From contig HG326663.1 in assembly GCA_000308255.3 (NCBI GenBank), forward strand, positions 555,826 to 619,825: 64,000 nt of DNA, read 5' to 3'. This document shows, piece after piece, positions 8,611 to 16,899 of the stretch. The position numbers and the translations under genes were made by a program. The DNA comes from Anaerococcus pacaensis 9403502. GTDB taxonomy: Bacteria; Bacillota; Clostridia; Tissierellales; Peptoniphilaceae. Numbering within the stretch: position 1 is the stretch's first letter; every line of letters begins with the position of its first letter. A model generated the notes under the pieces. The model was given only the letters and a program-made list of their open reading frames with translations, did no database searches and was not told the origin of the DNA.

Positions 8611-9651
8611 CTAGTTACCTAACATTTTGTTTGCTTCTTCGATCAGAAGTTTAGAGTCTTTTACCATTTGACTTAGCTTACCACGTACGTTTTTAACTGT
8701 ATTTGGGAAGTTGTTTAATAGGTTTTCTGCAACACTGATTTGAGCCTTGGCATCTGCTACTGCTTTTTCTAGGCTAGCACGTACATCTGTTGGGAGTTCG
8801 TCAGTTTTTGTAGTATTTGCCTGAGGCTTGATTGCTTCTGGAGCTTTTTCTTCTACTACTTTTGGTTTTCCTACATAAAGAGTAGTCTCGCCTACTAGGT
8901 TTGCAGAAGCTTGGTTGTTGCTTGTATTTTTGAAGCTAAATACAGCAAGGCCTATGTTCCATTTGTCAGATGTGTTGTTTAGCTCAGCATAGCCGATGTG
9001 TTTAAATTGTGGGTTTAGGATGTTGTGTAAGTGGCCGTTGGCTGGAGTGAATGCGCCGTTTGATTCTTTTAGTAATTGGTACTCACTTTTGTTGTTGTAA
9101 TTTTTTCTAGGACCAAATGACCATTGTTCAAAAGAGCTTGCTGGGCTTTGGATTCTGGTATTACGAGCGATGTTTTCACCATTCGGTCTAACCCCTGATG
9201 TGGTTGTAGTGGTCATTCCGCTAGAACCATCAGGTCTATTGTGGCTCATGCCTGTGATGGTTTGTTCATAAGCTCTTTGGATAGCTATTCTTTCTAGGTC
9301 GATTGACCAAGATAGGCCATTGATGTAGGCTTCTTTGTTATTGTAACCGTAGGCTTTGGCTACATCTTGTAGTCTTTCTTTTTTAGTATTTGTATCATCT
9401 AGAGTAAAGAGGATGTTTTCATCCCACAGTTTTGCTCTGATGTCACGGACTTCTTTTAGGGATTCGGCTTTTAAGGCATCATTTTGTCTTAGATTGAATG
9501 TGTATTCTTTATAAGCTACATTTCCTGTATCCACATTTAGAACATAGTTTACGCTACTAGCTTCTGCTACTATTTGAGGATTGATTATACTTGCCCCTGC
9601 TATAGTAAATGTAAGGGCAAAGGTTAAACTTACTATTTTTTTGAAATTCAT
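8611..9651 (-). CDS. Secreted CAP/SCP-like protein with PKTV module (array member 1)
   Basis: A 346-residue secreted protein and the clearest CAP member of the array: LERIAIQRAYEQTITGMSHN leads directly into RPDGSSG, and HLHNILNPQFKHIGYAEL matches the CAP core strand. The signal peptide spans about 30 residues. A linker of about 30 residues (rich in E, K, A and P) separates the CAP domain from the C-terminal module AENLLNNFPNTVKNVRGKL. The upstream ATG at 9655-9657 sits directly on the AAGGAG ribosome binding site, so the ATG at 9649-9651 is the better start. Bacterial CAP proteins are often cell-surface factors of unknown activity. Confidence 0.75.
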   Translation of the reverse strand: MNFKKIVSLTFALTFTIAGASIINPQIVAEASSVNYVLNVDTGNVAYKEYTFNLRQNDALKAESLKEVRDIRAKLWDENILFTLDDTNTKKERLQDVAKAYGYNNKEAYINGLSWSIDLERIAIQRAYEQTITGMSHNRPDGSSGMTTTTTSGVRPNGENIARNTRIQSPASSFEQWSFGPRKNYNNKSEYQLLKESNGAFTPANGHLHNILNPQFKHIGYAELNNTSDKWNIGLAVFSFKNTSNNQASANLVGETTLYVGKPKVVEEKAPEAIKPQANTTKTDELPTDVRASLEKAVADAKAQISVAENLLNNFPNTVKNVRGKLSQMVKDSKLLIEEANKMLGN

Positions 9652-9722
9652 TGGCATCTCCTTAATTTATGATATATATACATTATATACTAATTATATA
9701 GCCAATTTTTTTCAAAATTCCA

Positions 9723-10364
9723 CTAAATATCATAAAATCCTTTTTTGTAGGCTTTGATAGCTAGCGTTGATGCTAATACAGTTAGGGCCAGTATTACCAC
9801 AAGAATTACAAAGCTTGCTATATTGTGGCTGCCCGTGATATTTATAATTAGGACATATGCCCCTATGGTAAGGCCAATAAAGACCATACTTAGGATATAG
9901 GTGATGAAAAATTTCATCCCGCCCTTGGTAACTTCTTCTGGCTTTTTCCAATTGATATTAATCCCATTTGAACCAATCCATAGGCTAAGTGGAGTAGCAA
10001 AAAGCGCTCCTAGGCTTAGGCCAAGAAAGACTAGTATACCATTTACGATGCCTAGCTTTATAAAAATAGTAAATACTATGGCTAGAGCCAGGTTAAATAT
10101 TTCTGTCGATAGAAAAGCTGACATGAATCTACCTGAATAGTGATTTATTGGATCTATTGGCAGAGTTTGGAATAGGTAGAAGCTTTTTTGTTCACGTGAT
10201 AGGGCAGTTTGGCCAAAGCCAGTTGATGTCCAAATCATTGCGCTTAGTAAAAATCCAGCCATAAATACCCAAAACTTAAAGACCCCATCCATGACAGTGT
10301 CAGTTGATAGTTCATTTGCAAATTGCCTGCCTAGAGTAAGTGCCATCACGCCAAATATTACCAC
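9723..10364 (-). CDS. ABC transporter permease, C-terminal part (frame-shifted from 10391-11365)
   Basis: A 213-residue hydrophobic protein with about five membrane segments. It has no ribosome binding site for its GTG start at 10362-10364. The same frame stays open upstream and encodes PIFNIVFFAQAITFVVIFG, which continues smoothly from the KRDMK end of the preceding ORF. It is therefore best read as the C-terminal half of a single ABC-2-type permease of about 540 residues, broken near 10407-10412. The motif TALSREQKSFYLFQTLPI is the typical cytoplasmic loop of this exporter family. If the frameshift is real, this half is probably not made. Confidence 0.6.
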   Translation of the reverse strand: MVIFGVMALTLGRQFANELSTDTVMDGVFKFWVFMAGFLLSAMIWTSTGFGQTALSREQKSFYLFQTLPIDPINHYSGRFMSAFLSTEIFNLALAIVFTIFIKLGIVNGILVFLGLSLGALFATPLSLWIGSNGININWKKPEEVTKGGMKFFITYILSMVFIGLTIGAYVLIINITGSHNIASFVILVVILALTVLASTLAIKAYKKGFYDI

Positions 10365-10390
10365 AAATGTAATGGCCTGAGCAAAGAATA

Positions 10391-11365
10391 CTATATTGAA
10401 AATAGGTTTTTCATATCCCTTTTCATAATAGCAACCGGTTGAGATTTTTTGGTAAAATCAACTTCGTTTGGAGATTTTTCCACTCTTTTTTTAGTTGAAG
10501 TGCCAGATTCTGAAACTGCATCGTAGAAGTATTTATCAGAAAGCCTATAAAGGATAAAACAAATTAGCGCTGCTATGGCAACTAGTATCAGAGTATATGT
10601 CAGCTGCTGGGTAATAGGGCCTGTCATAGCCAGGCCAAATATTTTCGCGTGGAAAAATACGTCTGAAATTCCCCCAATAGCTTCAACAGCCTTACCAAAA
10701 CCTTCAGATTGATTAGCCCCATAGTCCTCACCAGAACTAAATGAAAAGTAATAAATAACCCCTATAAAAATAAAGAGCAGGATATAGCCAATATTTTTTA
10801 TTAACTTTTTATGACTACCTATGTTGGTAAACTTTAGCAAAATTAGTATCAGTCCAAGAATAATCCCATAAGGAATTACTAACAGGCTAAAGAAATTGAT
10901 AATCCCAAGTACAAGTTGAGATGCACTAAAGCCTACCCCTACAAAGTACAAAATCAAATACACTAGGAAAAAGATTATAAAATCAAAGTTGCCAAGGACT
11001 ACTCCAAAAAATTTGCCCATGTAAAGCTCACCTTGGCCGACCGGCCAGGTTTTCATGATATTTATCTCGCTAGAATTAAAAAAGCTAGATAACATCTGTG
11101 GGATATACATGGTAAGGAGCAGTAGGGTCAATATTACTCCAAACATTGCAAAATACATGACTTCATTATTTTGTCCATTTATGTAGACAGTAGCCGATGC
11201 AGCTGCAAAGTAGAAGAAAAATAGGCCTAAAAATATATAAGAAAATGCAAATAAGGCAAGCCTTCCTACATAGTTCTTAGGGTATTTTGATATGATTTTC
11301 TTTGGGCTAAATGGGAATAATTGCTCTTTAAAAGTGTACTTAGTAATAGTCTTTAGATTATTCAT
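10391..11365 (-). CDS. ABC transporter permease, N-terminal part (truncated by frameshift)
   Basis: A 324-residue membrane protein with about seven hydrophobic segments, ending abruptly at MKRDMKNLFSI. In related permeases the KRDxKNL segment is an internal loop followed by more membrane helices. Those helices are encoded in the next frame (9723-10364). A run of five A at the KRDMKN codons (minus strand, around 10407-10411) is the likely site: a sixth A restores one frame. The start overlaps the end of the ATPase gene by 8 bases, so the ATPase and permease are co-translated. The exported substrate is unknown. Confidence 0.65.
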   Translation of the reverse strand: MNNLKTITKYTFKEQLFPFSPKKIISKYPKNYVGRLALFAFSYIFLGLFFFYFAAASATVYINGQNNEVMYFAMFGVILTLLLLTMYIPQMLSSFFNSSEINIMKTWPVGQGELYMGKFFGVVLGNFDFIIFFLVYLILYFVGVGFSASQLVLGIINFFSLLVIPYGIILGLILILLKFTNIGSHKKLIKNIGYILLFIFIGVIYYFSFSSGEDYGANQSEGFGKAVEAIGGISDVFFHAKIFGLAMTGPITQQLTYTLILVAIAALICFILYRLSDKYFYDAVSESGTSTKKRVEKSPNEVDFTKKSQPVAIMKRDMKNLFSI

Positions 11366-12080
11366 CAGTTAGCTCCAAGAATACTGCTTCTAAGTTTTCC
11401 TTGTGGCTTGATTGAGCCCTTATCTCATCAAAAGTGCCCTCCGCTATGATTTTGCCCTTATTTATAATAGCTAGCCTATCGCATAGCTCTTGGGCCACAC
11501 TCATCACATGTGTTGAGAAAAATACAGACTTACCTGCTGCTGTCCTTTCTCTTAGGATTTGCTTTAGATTATAAGAACTTTTCGCATCAAGGCCAACCAT
11601 TGGCTCATCTAAGATTAGGACATCTGGGTCGTTTATAAGCGCCCCGATTAGAGCTAGTCTTTGAGCCATACCGTGTGAATAAGTATCGATTTGATCAGCC
11701 ATAGCTCCTCTGAGGTCAAAGAAGTCTAGATAATATTCAAGCCTTTCCTTGCGGGTCGCCTCATCTATCCCATAGATATCTGAGATGAAATTGATATATT
11801 CGTAGCCCGAATATGTATCAAAAAGCTCTGGGTTATCTGGCACATAAGAAAATTTTGATTTGTAGCTCAGAGGGTCATTATCAAGGCTTATCCCGTCAAT
11901 TGTAATAGACCCGTGGGTAGGTTTATTGATTCCAACTATAGCCTTGATGGTAGATGATTTGCCGGCGCCATTTGGGCCTAGGAAGCCAAATATCTCTCCA
12001 TCTCGCACATCAAAACTGATATCGTCAACTGCAATTTTTCCATTTGCATAACTTTTCGTAAAATCTCTTACTTCTATCAT
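11358..12080 (-). CDS. ABC transporter ATP-binding protein
   Basis: A 240-residue ABC ATPase of the CcmA/NatA-like class that pairs with ABC-2 permeases. Walker A is GPNGAGKSS, the signature segment is YSHGMAQRL (a YSxGM variant usual in this class), Walker B is DVLILDEPM and the H-loop is STHVM. It is the first gene of a three-ORF unit with the split permease. Since both permease pieces depend on one frame, the ATPase may currently lack a functional partner. RBS AGGAGGAATT precedes the ATG. Confidence 0.88.
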   Translation of the reverse strand: MIEVRDFTKSYANGKIAVDDISFDVRDGEIFGFLGPNGAGKSSTIKAIVGINKPTHGSITIDGISLDNDPLSYKSKFSYVPDNPELFDTYSGYEYINFISDIYGIDEATRKERLEYYLDFFDLRGAMADQIDTYSHGMAQRLALIGALINDPDVLILDEPMVGLDAKSSYNLKQILRERTAAGKSVFFSTHVMSVAQELCDRLAIINKGKIIAEGTFDEIRAQSSHKENLEAVFLELTDE

Positions 12081-12107
12081 TAATAATTCCTCCTAGCTAT
12101 GATTGTA

Positions 12108-12158
12108 ACAAAAAAATAAAAAAGAATAAAATGTGAATGATACACACTTTATTCTTTA
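12108..12158 (-). terminator. Terminator after the FUSC-family gene
   Basis: Minus-strand stem AAAGAATAAAGTGTG / CACATTTTATTCTTT followed by T-rich sequence. Confidence 0.7.
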
Positions 12159-12173
12159 AGTTTTATAAATATA

Positions 12174-12689
12174 TTATTCTGTTTTATAAGTATTTTCTTT
12201 AATATGGTCTTCTCTGAAGCTAAAGTCAGCTCTATTGACCACTACCGCTGTAATTACACCTATCATAGTATCTAGTGTCCTATTTAGAGCCGACATATAA
12301 GCTGGTTCATTGGTACTAGGTATGAGTGTGATAGCCAAAAACACTATGGCCATGATTACAAGTGCCTTTGGTTTATTTAGCATTGCCATCACCCAAATTA
12401 TAATAGATGTCAAAACGCTAATCAATGTAAGTTCTAGCCAAGGTGCTAAAGACCCTGCTGGGACTAGCATTAGATAGACTAAACCACATAGACCACCCAG
12501 AAGTGTTCCTATTATTCTATTAATACCAACATCTCTCGAATCATCCACATTTTGTTGCAGGCATATAATGGCAGCAATAGCACTTTGGAAAGGCTGGCCC
12601 AAACCTGGCCTATACTGGCTGATAAGTAGAGCAATAAGGGTAGCTATAAAGGTTTTTATTATTCTAAGGCCTGGTAATTTTAATTGCAT
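12174..12689 (-). CDS. FUSC / aromatic acid exporter family membrane protein
   Basis: A 171-residue membrane protein with about five hydrophobic segments. It matches the short FUSC/ArAE-type family: KTFIATLIALLISQYRP opening, CLQQNVDDSRDVGINRIIGT loop with the conserved arginine, and NRTLDTMIGVITAVVVNR near the end. Relatives are thought to export aromatic or related organic acids, and many act without the cytoplasmic domain seen in long homologues. Its start overlaps the end of the nucleoside hydrolase gene by 10 bases. Confidence 0.72.
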   Translation of the reverse strand: MQLKLPGLRIIKTFIATLIALLISQYRPGLGQPFQSAIAAIICLQQNVDDSRDVGINRIIGTLLGGLCGLVYLMLVPAGSLAPWLELTLISVLTSIIIWVMAMLNKPKALVIMAIVFLAITLIPSTNEPAYMSALNRTLDTMIGVITAVVVNRADFSFREDHIKENTYKTE

Positions 12690-13510
12690 GATAGACCCCC
12701 TATCAAATAATCATAGAAACTATCCTCGTTGACCTTGTTGGCCATGTAGTTTTGCTTGCGGCTAGAGGATCTTACAATTGCTCCTGCATCTTCATTGGTC
12801 TCGACCTTGTAGCCATTCTCTTCAAATATAAAGGCCTCTGGGGCTTGAGTGAGGTATAAAATCAGGGCTGCACCAAGATGGCGGCTATCTTCTGGCTTTG
12901 CCTTTGCTATATTGAGTATCTTATCAAGCTTACTATCACTGCCATATAGGCGGTCTATCATATCATCTGTGAGAACAATATGCTTATAGACTTCTTCTGG
13001 TAGGATAAAAATGTCGATACCAGTATTTAGTATCATATCAGCGGCCTTAGGGTCTAGGGCAAAATTTTCCGACACCTCGCCTGAAAGTGATCCGCCCAGA
13101 ATAAATATATGGGAGATATAATCTTCTATCTCTGGAGTTTCGTTTAAGGCAGCGGCTACATTTGTAAGACTTCCTGTAGTGATGATATCAAGTTTGCCGC
13201 AATCATCTGCCTTATCGATGATATTTTCAAAGGCAGGCATTTCTTCTATGTAATCAGCAGTTGTTGTAAAAATTTCTGTATCAGCATAAGTTTTTTCAAG
13301 CTCTTCACCTGCTGATATCGATAAGAATAGCTCATCGTAAGCCGATAGGGCAACTATATTTTCAGCTGCTGCTTTTGGACTCATAAGGCCTGCACTAGTT
13401 GATAAGCCTACTAATTCAAAATCATAGGACCTAAAGGCCATCATCAGCATCATAGCCTCGTCCATGTCAAAATTTGTATCAATATATATAAAGGGTTTTT
13501 CGTATTCCAT
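12680..13510 (-). CDS. Nucleoside hydrolase-like protein with altered active site
   Basis: A 276-residue protein of the inosine-uridine nucleoside hydrolase fold. The glycine-rich FILGGSLSG strand, the DIITTGSLTNVAAAL segment and the ENFALDPKAADMIL stretch (the usual NxxxDPxAA motif) are clear. The calcium-binding N-terminal motif, normally DTDPGxDD, reads DTNFDMDE: one aspartate has become asparagine, another glutamate, and the Pro-Gly pair is lost. Activity may be reduced, changed or lost. It could be a true hydrolase with a modified metal site or a non-catalytic relative. It forms an overlapping pair with the FUSC gene. Confidence 0.72.
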   Translation of the reverse strand: MEYEKPFIYIDTNFDMDEAMMLMMAFRSYDFELVGLSTSAGLMSPKAAAENIVALSAYDELFLSISAGEELEKTYADTEIFTTTADYIEEMPAFENIIDKADDCGKLDIITTGSLTNVAAALNETPEIEDYISHIFILGGSLSGEVSENFALDPKAADMILNTGIDIFILPEEVYKHIVLTDDMIDRLYGSDSKLDKILNIAKAKPEDSRHLGAALILYLTQAPEAFIFEENGYKVETNEDAGAIVRSSSRKQNYMANKVNEDSFYDYLIGGLSCN

Positions 13511-13605
13511 ATCTACCTTCCTTAGATAGGACTATACAATGAAAATGAGTATTTTCCAAAGATGAGTATTGGGTAAGTATATATATAAATATACTAGGAG
13601 AGATT

Positions 13606-14529
13606 ATGAATTTTATAAAAAGAATGCCTATGAGCATAGGCGGATTGGCCTTAGGGTTAGTATCGCTAGGCAATTTGCTAGGCGGGTCTATCGCGCCAGT
13701 ACTCGCTATGATATCAGCAGTAATTATGATTTTATTTTTATTTAAAGTCTTTACCCAGCCAGACCTAGTTAGTCTTGAACTGCAAAATACAATCGGTGCA
13801 TCAGTGGCCCCTACCTTTGCCATGGCTATGGTCATGCTAAGTAGGTATGTGGCTCTTTGGATTGACTATAAAGCTGGAACACTTTTATTTTATGGAGGAA
13901 TCATCCTTCATTTGATACTGCTAATCTATTTTACAAAAAATTATAGAAAGGCTATCAATAGCCGCGATGTCTACGGGTCTTTTATGATTGTCTACGGGTC
14001 CTTTGGGGCTGGAGCTATTGTAGCACCATTTTTTGATGCTTATTGGATTGGAAAAATTGTCTGGATTGTAGGAATGATAGGCTATCTGCCACTTTTATTA
14101 TTAGTTTTGTATAAGGATTTTAGAACACCAGAAACAGACGAAGCAAAAATGCCCTTATTTTGCGTAGCTGCTGCCAATGGTGGCTTGCTTTTAACAGGAT
14201 ATTACAATAGCTTTAGGGGTTTTAATACGATTTTTATTATCTTTATGATTGTGCTTGGCCAATTGGTGTATTTCACAGACCTAAATAAGCTCAGGAAATA
14301 CCTAAGGCTAAATTTTTATCCATCCTATTCATCATTTACTTTTCCCTTTGTAATCAACGCCACAGCGCTTAAAATGACTGCAGAGTATTTTGAGGGACTA
14401 GGCTATAATATGGTCTTTTTAAAGACTCTAGCTATGGTAGAAGTTGCCATAGCGACTATCCTTGTGATTTATGTTTTTATCATGTATATGAGATTTTTAT
14501 TTACAGGAAAAACTGCTAGACTTTTTTAG
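13606..14529 (+). CDS. TDT-family transporter (tellurite-resistance/dicarboxylate type)
   Basis: A 307-residue membrane protein with about ten transmembrane helices, consistent with the TDT family (TehA/Mae1 fold) of anion channels and dicarboxylate or sulfite exporters. Recognisable pieces are the opening MPMSIGGLALGLVSLGNLLG and FYPSYSSFTFPFVINATAL, where the conserved phenylalanines gate the pore in TehA. The substrate cannot be assigned. The start follows TAGGAGAG and the gene is divergent from the nucleoside hydrolase gene. Confidence 0.75.
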   Translation: MNFIKRMPMSIGGLALGLVSLGNLLGGSIAPVLAMISAVIMILFLFKVFTQPDLVSLELQNTIGASVAPTFAMAMVMLSRYVALWIDYKAGTLLFYGGIILHLILLIYFTKNYRKAINSRDVYGSFMIVYGSFGAGAIVAPFFDAYWIGKIVWIVGMIGYLPLLLLVLYKDFRTPETDEAKMPLFCVAAANGGLLLTGYYNSFRGFNTIFIIFMIVLGQLVYFTDLNKLRKYLRLNFYPSYSSFTFPFVINATALKMTAEYFEGLGYNMVFLKTLAMVEVAIATILVIYVFIMYMRFLFTGKTARLF

Positions 14530-14538
14530 AATCAAAAA

Positions 14539-14575
14539 CAGCTCAATTCCTCATGGAATTGGGCTGATATTTTTT
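14539..14575. terminator. Bidirectional terminator between TDT transporter and sigma factor
   Basis: Perfect-type hairpin AGCTCAATTCC / GGAATTGGGCT (14540-14565, one G-T pair) followed by a T run, with A-rich sequence on the other side. Confidence 0.8.
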
Positions 14576-15650
14576 AACCCTCAGCATCAGAATACTCTTT
14601 GAGTTTGCCGAGGGCTTGATTTTCGATTTGTCTGATACGCTCGCGGCTTAGGTCATAGATGGTGCCTATTTCTTCGAGCGTCTTTGGCTTTTCGTTATCT
14701 AGGCCGTAGCGGTAGATTATGATTTGTTTTTCACGGTCAGTTAGCTGGTCTAGGGCTTGCAAGAGGAAGTTCTCCATATCGCGTTCTAGTATTAGAACAT
14801 CAACTGGAGTTGACTCATCGCCTACCATATCCATTAGCTCATCACCAGTAGAATCTTCACTGTCTAAGTTGATATTTAGCGAAGTTGAATTTACTTGATT
14901 GCGGTTGATTAGGAAGAGGTCATCGGCTTGTTTTTTATCAATGCCTTCTTTTTCTAAGATCTTATAGATTTCTTCATCACTTGCTTCAGGATTGGCCTTT
15001 AGGATTTGTTTTAACTTGTTTAGCTTTAGATATTTACCAGCAGGGATTCTAATTGTGTGGCCCTCTTTGTTGATGGCCTTTCTGATAGCCTTATCTATCC
15101 ATTTGTAGGCATAGGTGGTAAACTTATAGCCGAGTGTTAGGTCAAATTTTTCTGCAGCACGAATCATACCGAGCATACCTGATTGAACTAGGTCTTCTAG
15201 GTCTAAGTCATTGCCGTGAGAGCGGTAGAAGTAGCTAGCACGAGAGCGCACGAGCCCTTGGTTTTTTTCAACTAGGGCTGCTAGGGCATTTTGATTGCCT
15301 GCTTGAAATTGCTCCACTATCTCTTCATTGGTCATATCTGATAATCTCATCATGTCCTTACGAGTGATTGGAGTGAGCGAAGCATTGGTCTTATCTACCC
15401 TATCAAAGTCATCATCGTCATCGTCATCATCAGCCAAATCGATACTATCATCAATATCTTCATCAGCCTCTTCGACTTCATCTGGAAACTCGCCGTCTTC
15501 TTCGATTAGGTATTCCTCTAGCTCTTCAGTTTCTTCTTCTGATAATTCTTCTAAGACACTTGATATTTCCTCTTCGCTCATGTCATCGTTATTAAAGAAT
15601 GTGCGAAGTCTATCAAGTGTAGATTCATCTTTTAAATTTATTTTATCCAT
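14574..15650 (-). CDS. SigA-like sigma-70 factor with acidic N-terminus, in the sigH position
   Basis: A 358-residue sigma-70 family protein. Residues 1-95 are unusually acidic (long Asp/Glu stretches including eight consecutive Asp). Region 2 is present as DLEDLVQSGMLGMIRAAEKF and YKFTTYAYKWIDKAIRKAI, region 3 follows, and region 4 is LTDREKQIIIYRYGLDN with LSRERIRQIENQALGKLKEY. This is the primary-sigma layout, but region 2 departs from the RpoD consensus (FTTYAYKWIDKAI instead of FSTYATWWIRQAI). Downstream of yacP, Firmicutes usually encode SigH. It is co-oriented with yacP, rlmB, cysS and gltX. It could be a second SigA-type or stress sigma factor; the main rpoD is presumably elsewhere. 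Confidence 0.8.
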   Translation of the reverse strand: MDKINLKDESTLDRLRTFFNNDDMSEEEISSVLEELSEEETEELEEYLIEEDGEFPDEVEEADEDIDDSIDLADDDDDDDDFDRVDKTNASLTPITRKDMMRLSDMTNEEIVEQFQAGNQNALAALVEKNQGLVRSRASYFYRSHGNDLDLEDLVQSGMLGMIRAAEKFDLTLGYKFTTYAYKWIDKAIRKAINKEGHTIRIPAGKYLKLNKLKQILKANPEASDEEIYKILEKEGIDKKQADDLFLINRNQVNSTSLNINLDSEDSTGDELMDMVGDESTPVDVLILERDMENFLLQALDQLTDREKQIIIYRYGLDNEKPKTLEEIGTIYDLSRERIRQIENQALGKLKEYSDAEG

Positions 15651-15683
15651 AACATTACCTTTTGAATTTATTTTACTTACTTA

Positions 15684-16208
15684 TTATTTATCCAAATCTT
15701 CCCTAAGCATTTCAATTTTTTCAATCATTTCTTCTGAAAGCGGAAAAGATTTGAAGTTTCTATTAAAATCAGCTCTTTTGGCACGGCTAATTTTTTTGTT
15801 GGCATTGTAGATATCTGCAGCAAGCTCCGCTGATGTTATCCTAGCTGCACCCTTGCTTGTAGCAAGGATTTGGATTTGGCTATCATCTGTGACTATCTTT
15901 AGCTTGTGCCTTTGGGCCAGCCTTAGGATTTGCTTTTCGATATATGTATCAGCAGTTTGAAATCTCTTGGTATAGACTATCTTCATGCCGTATTTTTCTT
16001 CGGTGGTTTCTACTGGCCTATCGAGATTGTAGGCATCAAAGACTATGACCACTTCTTCTCCCGATAAGGACTTGTATTCTGCCATCTGATCAATAAGGGC
16101 TTCTCTGGCATCGGCCAAGGACTTTTTGGAAATATCCCATAAGTTTGGCCAAGCATTGATTACATTGTAGCCATCTATTATTGTGATATTTCGCTTAGTC
16201 CTAGGCAT
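15684..16208 (-). CDS. yacP: YacP-like NYN domain RNase
   Basis: A 174-residue NYN/PIN-like nuclease. The domain begins with the NITIIDGYNVINAW motif, continues with EEVVIVFDAYN and ends its catalytic part with LKIVTDDSQIQI, supplying the aspartates expected for metal-dependent RNA cleavage. YacP (Rae1) of Bacillus cuts mRNA in the ribosome A site. The gene overlaps the end of rlmB by 8 bases, and the order rlmB-yacP is conserved in Firmicutes. Confidence 0.88.
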   Translation of the reverse strand: MPRTKRNITIIDGYNVINAWPNLWDISKKSLADAREALIDQMAEYKSLSGEEVVIVFDAYNLDRPVETTEEKYGMKIVYTKRFQTADTYIEKQILRLAQRHKLKIVTDDSQIQILATSKGAARITSAELAADIYNANKKISRAKRADFNRNFKSFPLSEEMIEKIEMLREDLDK

Positions 16209-16899
16209 TTTGTCGGGTCACCTCATACATGGCAATGGCTGATGCAACAGATGCATTGAGGGAATTGACCTTGCCTATCATTGGTATTTTTATAAGCATA
16301 TCACAATGCTCTCTTGTAAGTCTAGAGATACCTGATCCTTCATTGCCCACCACAAGGGCAACTTTGCCTGTAAGGTCAGTTGCAGCTAAATCGCTTTGTG
16401 CTTCTCCAGCGAGCCCATATACCCAAAATCCATTTTCTTTGATAGCATCAATGGTGCGGTTGAGATTAGTGACCCTAACCACCTTTATGTTGTTGATAGC
16501 CCCAGCACTTGTTTTATAAACAGTTGGGTTGACCTTAGCTGAGCGGTGCTCAGGGATAATCACTGCATCAAAACCAAAGCTTTCGGCAGATCTTATGATG
16601 GCTCCTAAGTTGTGTGGGTCTTCTATTTGGTCAAGTAATATTACTTTTGTTGCATCAGATATGTCATCAAGGCTCGCATATTGATAAGAATCCACCTCAA
16701 TCATCACGCCTTGGTGGTTGGCTTCAATTTTTTCAAAATATCTCTTATCGACATATGATATATCGACACCTGCTTTTTTTAGCTTATCAATGATTTTTGC
16801 AACTATTGGAGTATTTTGGTCGATGATATAGGCCTTGTGGATAGTAAGGCCTGCATCAATTGATTCTAAAACTGGCTTTCTACCATATATCTTATCCAT
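16201..16899 (-). CDS. rlmB: 23S rRNA (guanosine-2'-O-)-methyltransferase RlmB
   Basis: A 232-residue SPOUT methyltransferase. The N-terminal RNA-binding domain covers residues 1-75 (with YGRKPVLESIDAG). The SPOUT domain has the three expected motifs: LLDQIEDPHNLGAIIRSAES, LVVGNEGSGISRL and IPMIGKVNSLNASVASAIAMYE, the last forming the AdoMet-binding knot. RlmB methylates G2251 (E. coli numbering) in the 23S P loop. It abuts cysS with no gap, as in Bacillus, except that mrnC is missing between them. Confidence 0.9.
   Translation of the reverse strand: MDKIYGRKPVLESIDAGLTIHKAYIIDQNTPIVAKIIDKLKKAGVDISYVDKRYFEKIEANHQGVMIEVDSYQYASLDDISDATKVILLDQIEDPHNLGAIIRSAESFGFDAVIIPEHRSAKVNPTVYKTSAGAINNIKVVRVTNLNRTIDAIKENGFWVYGLAGEAQSDLAATDLTGKVALVVGNEGSGISRLTREHCDMLIKIPMIGKVNSLNASVASAIAMYEVTRQNA

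Noticed and set aside
10391..10420. Programmed -1 frameshift in the ABC permease
   Set aside because: The heptamer is G AAA AAC, a poor slippery site, and no clear downstream stimulator was seen; a plain indel is more likely.
13479..13835. 118-codon minus-strand ORF
   Set aside because: Antisense to the TDT transporter start and to the divergent promoter region, with no family match.
15328..15810. 160-codon plus-strand ORF made largely of serine
   Set aside because: It is antisense to the Asp/Glu-rich start of the sigma factor gene and spans into yacP; no ribosome binding site.
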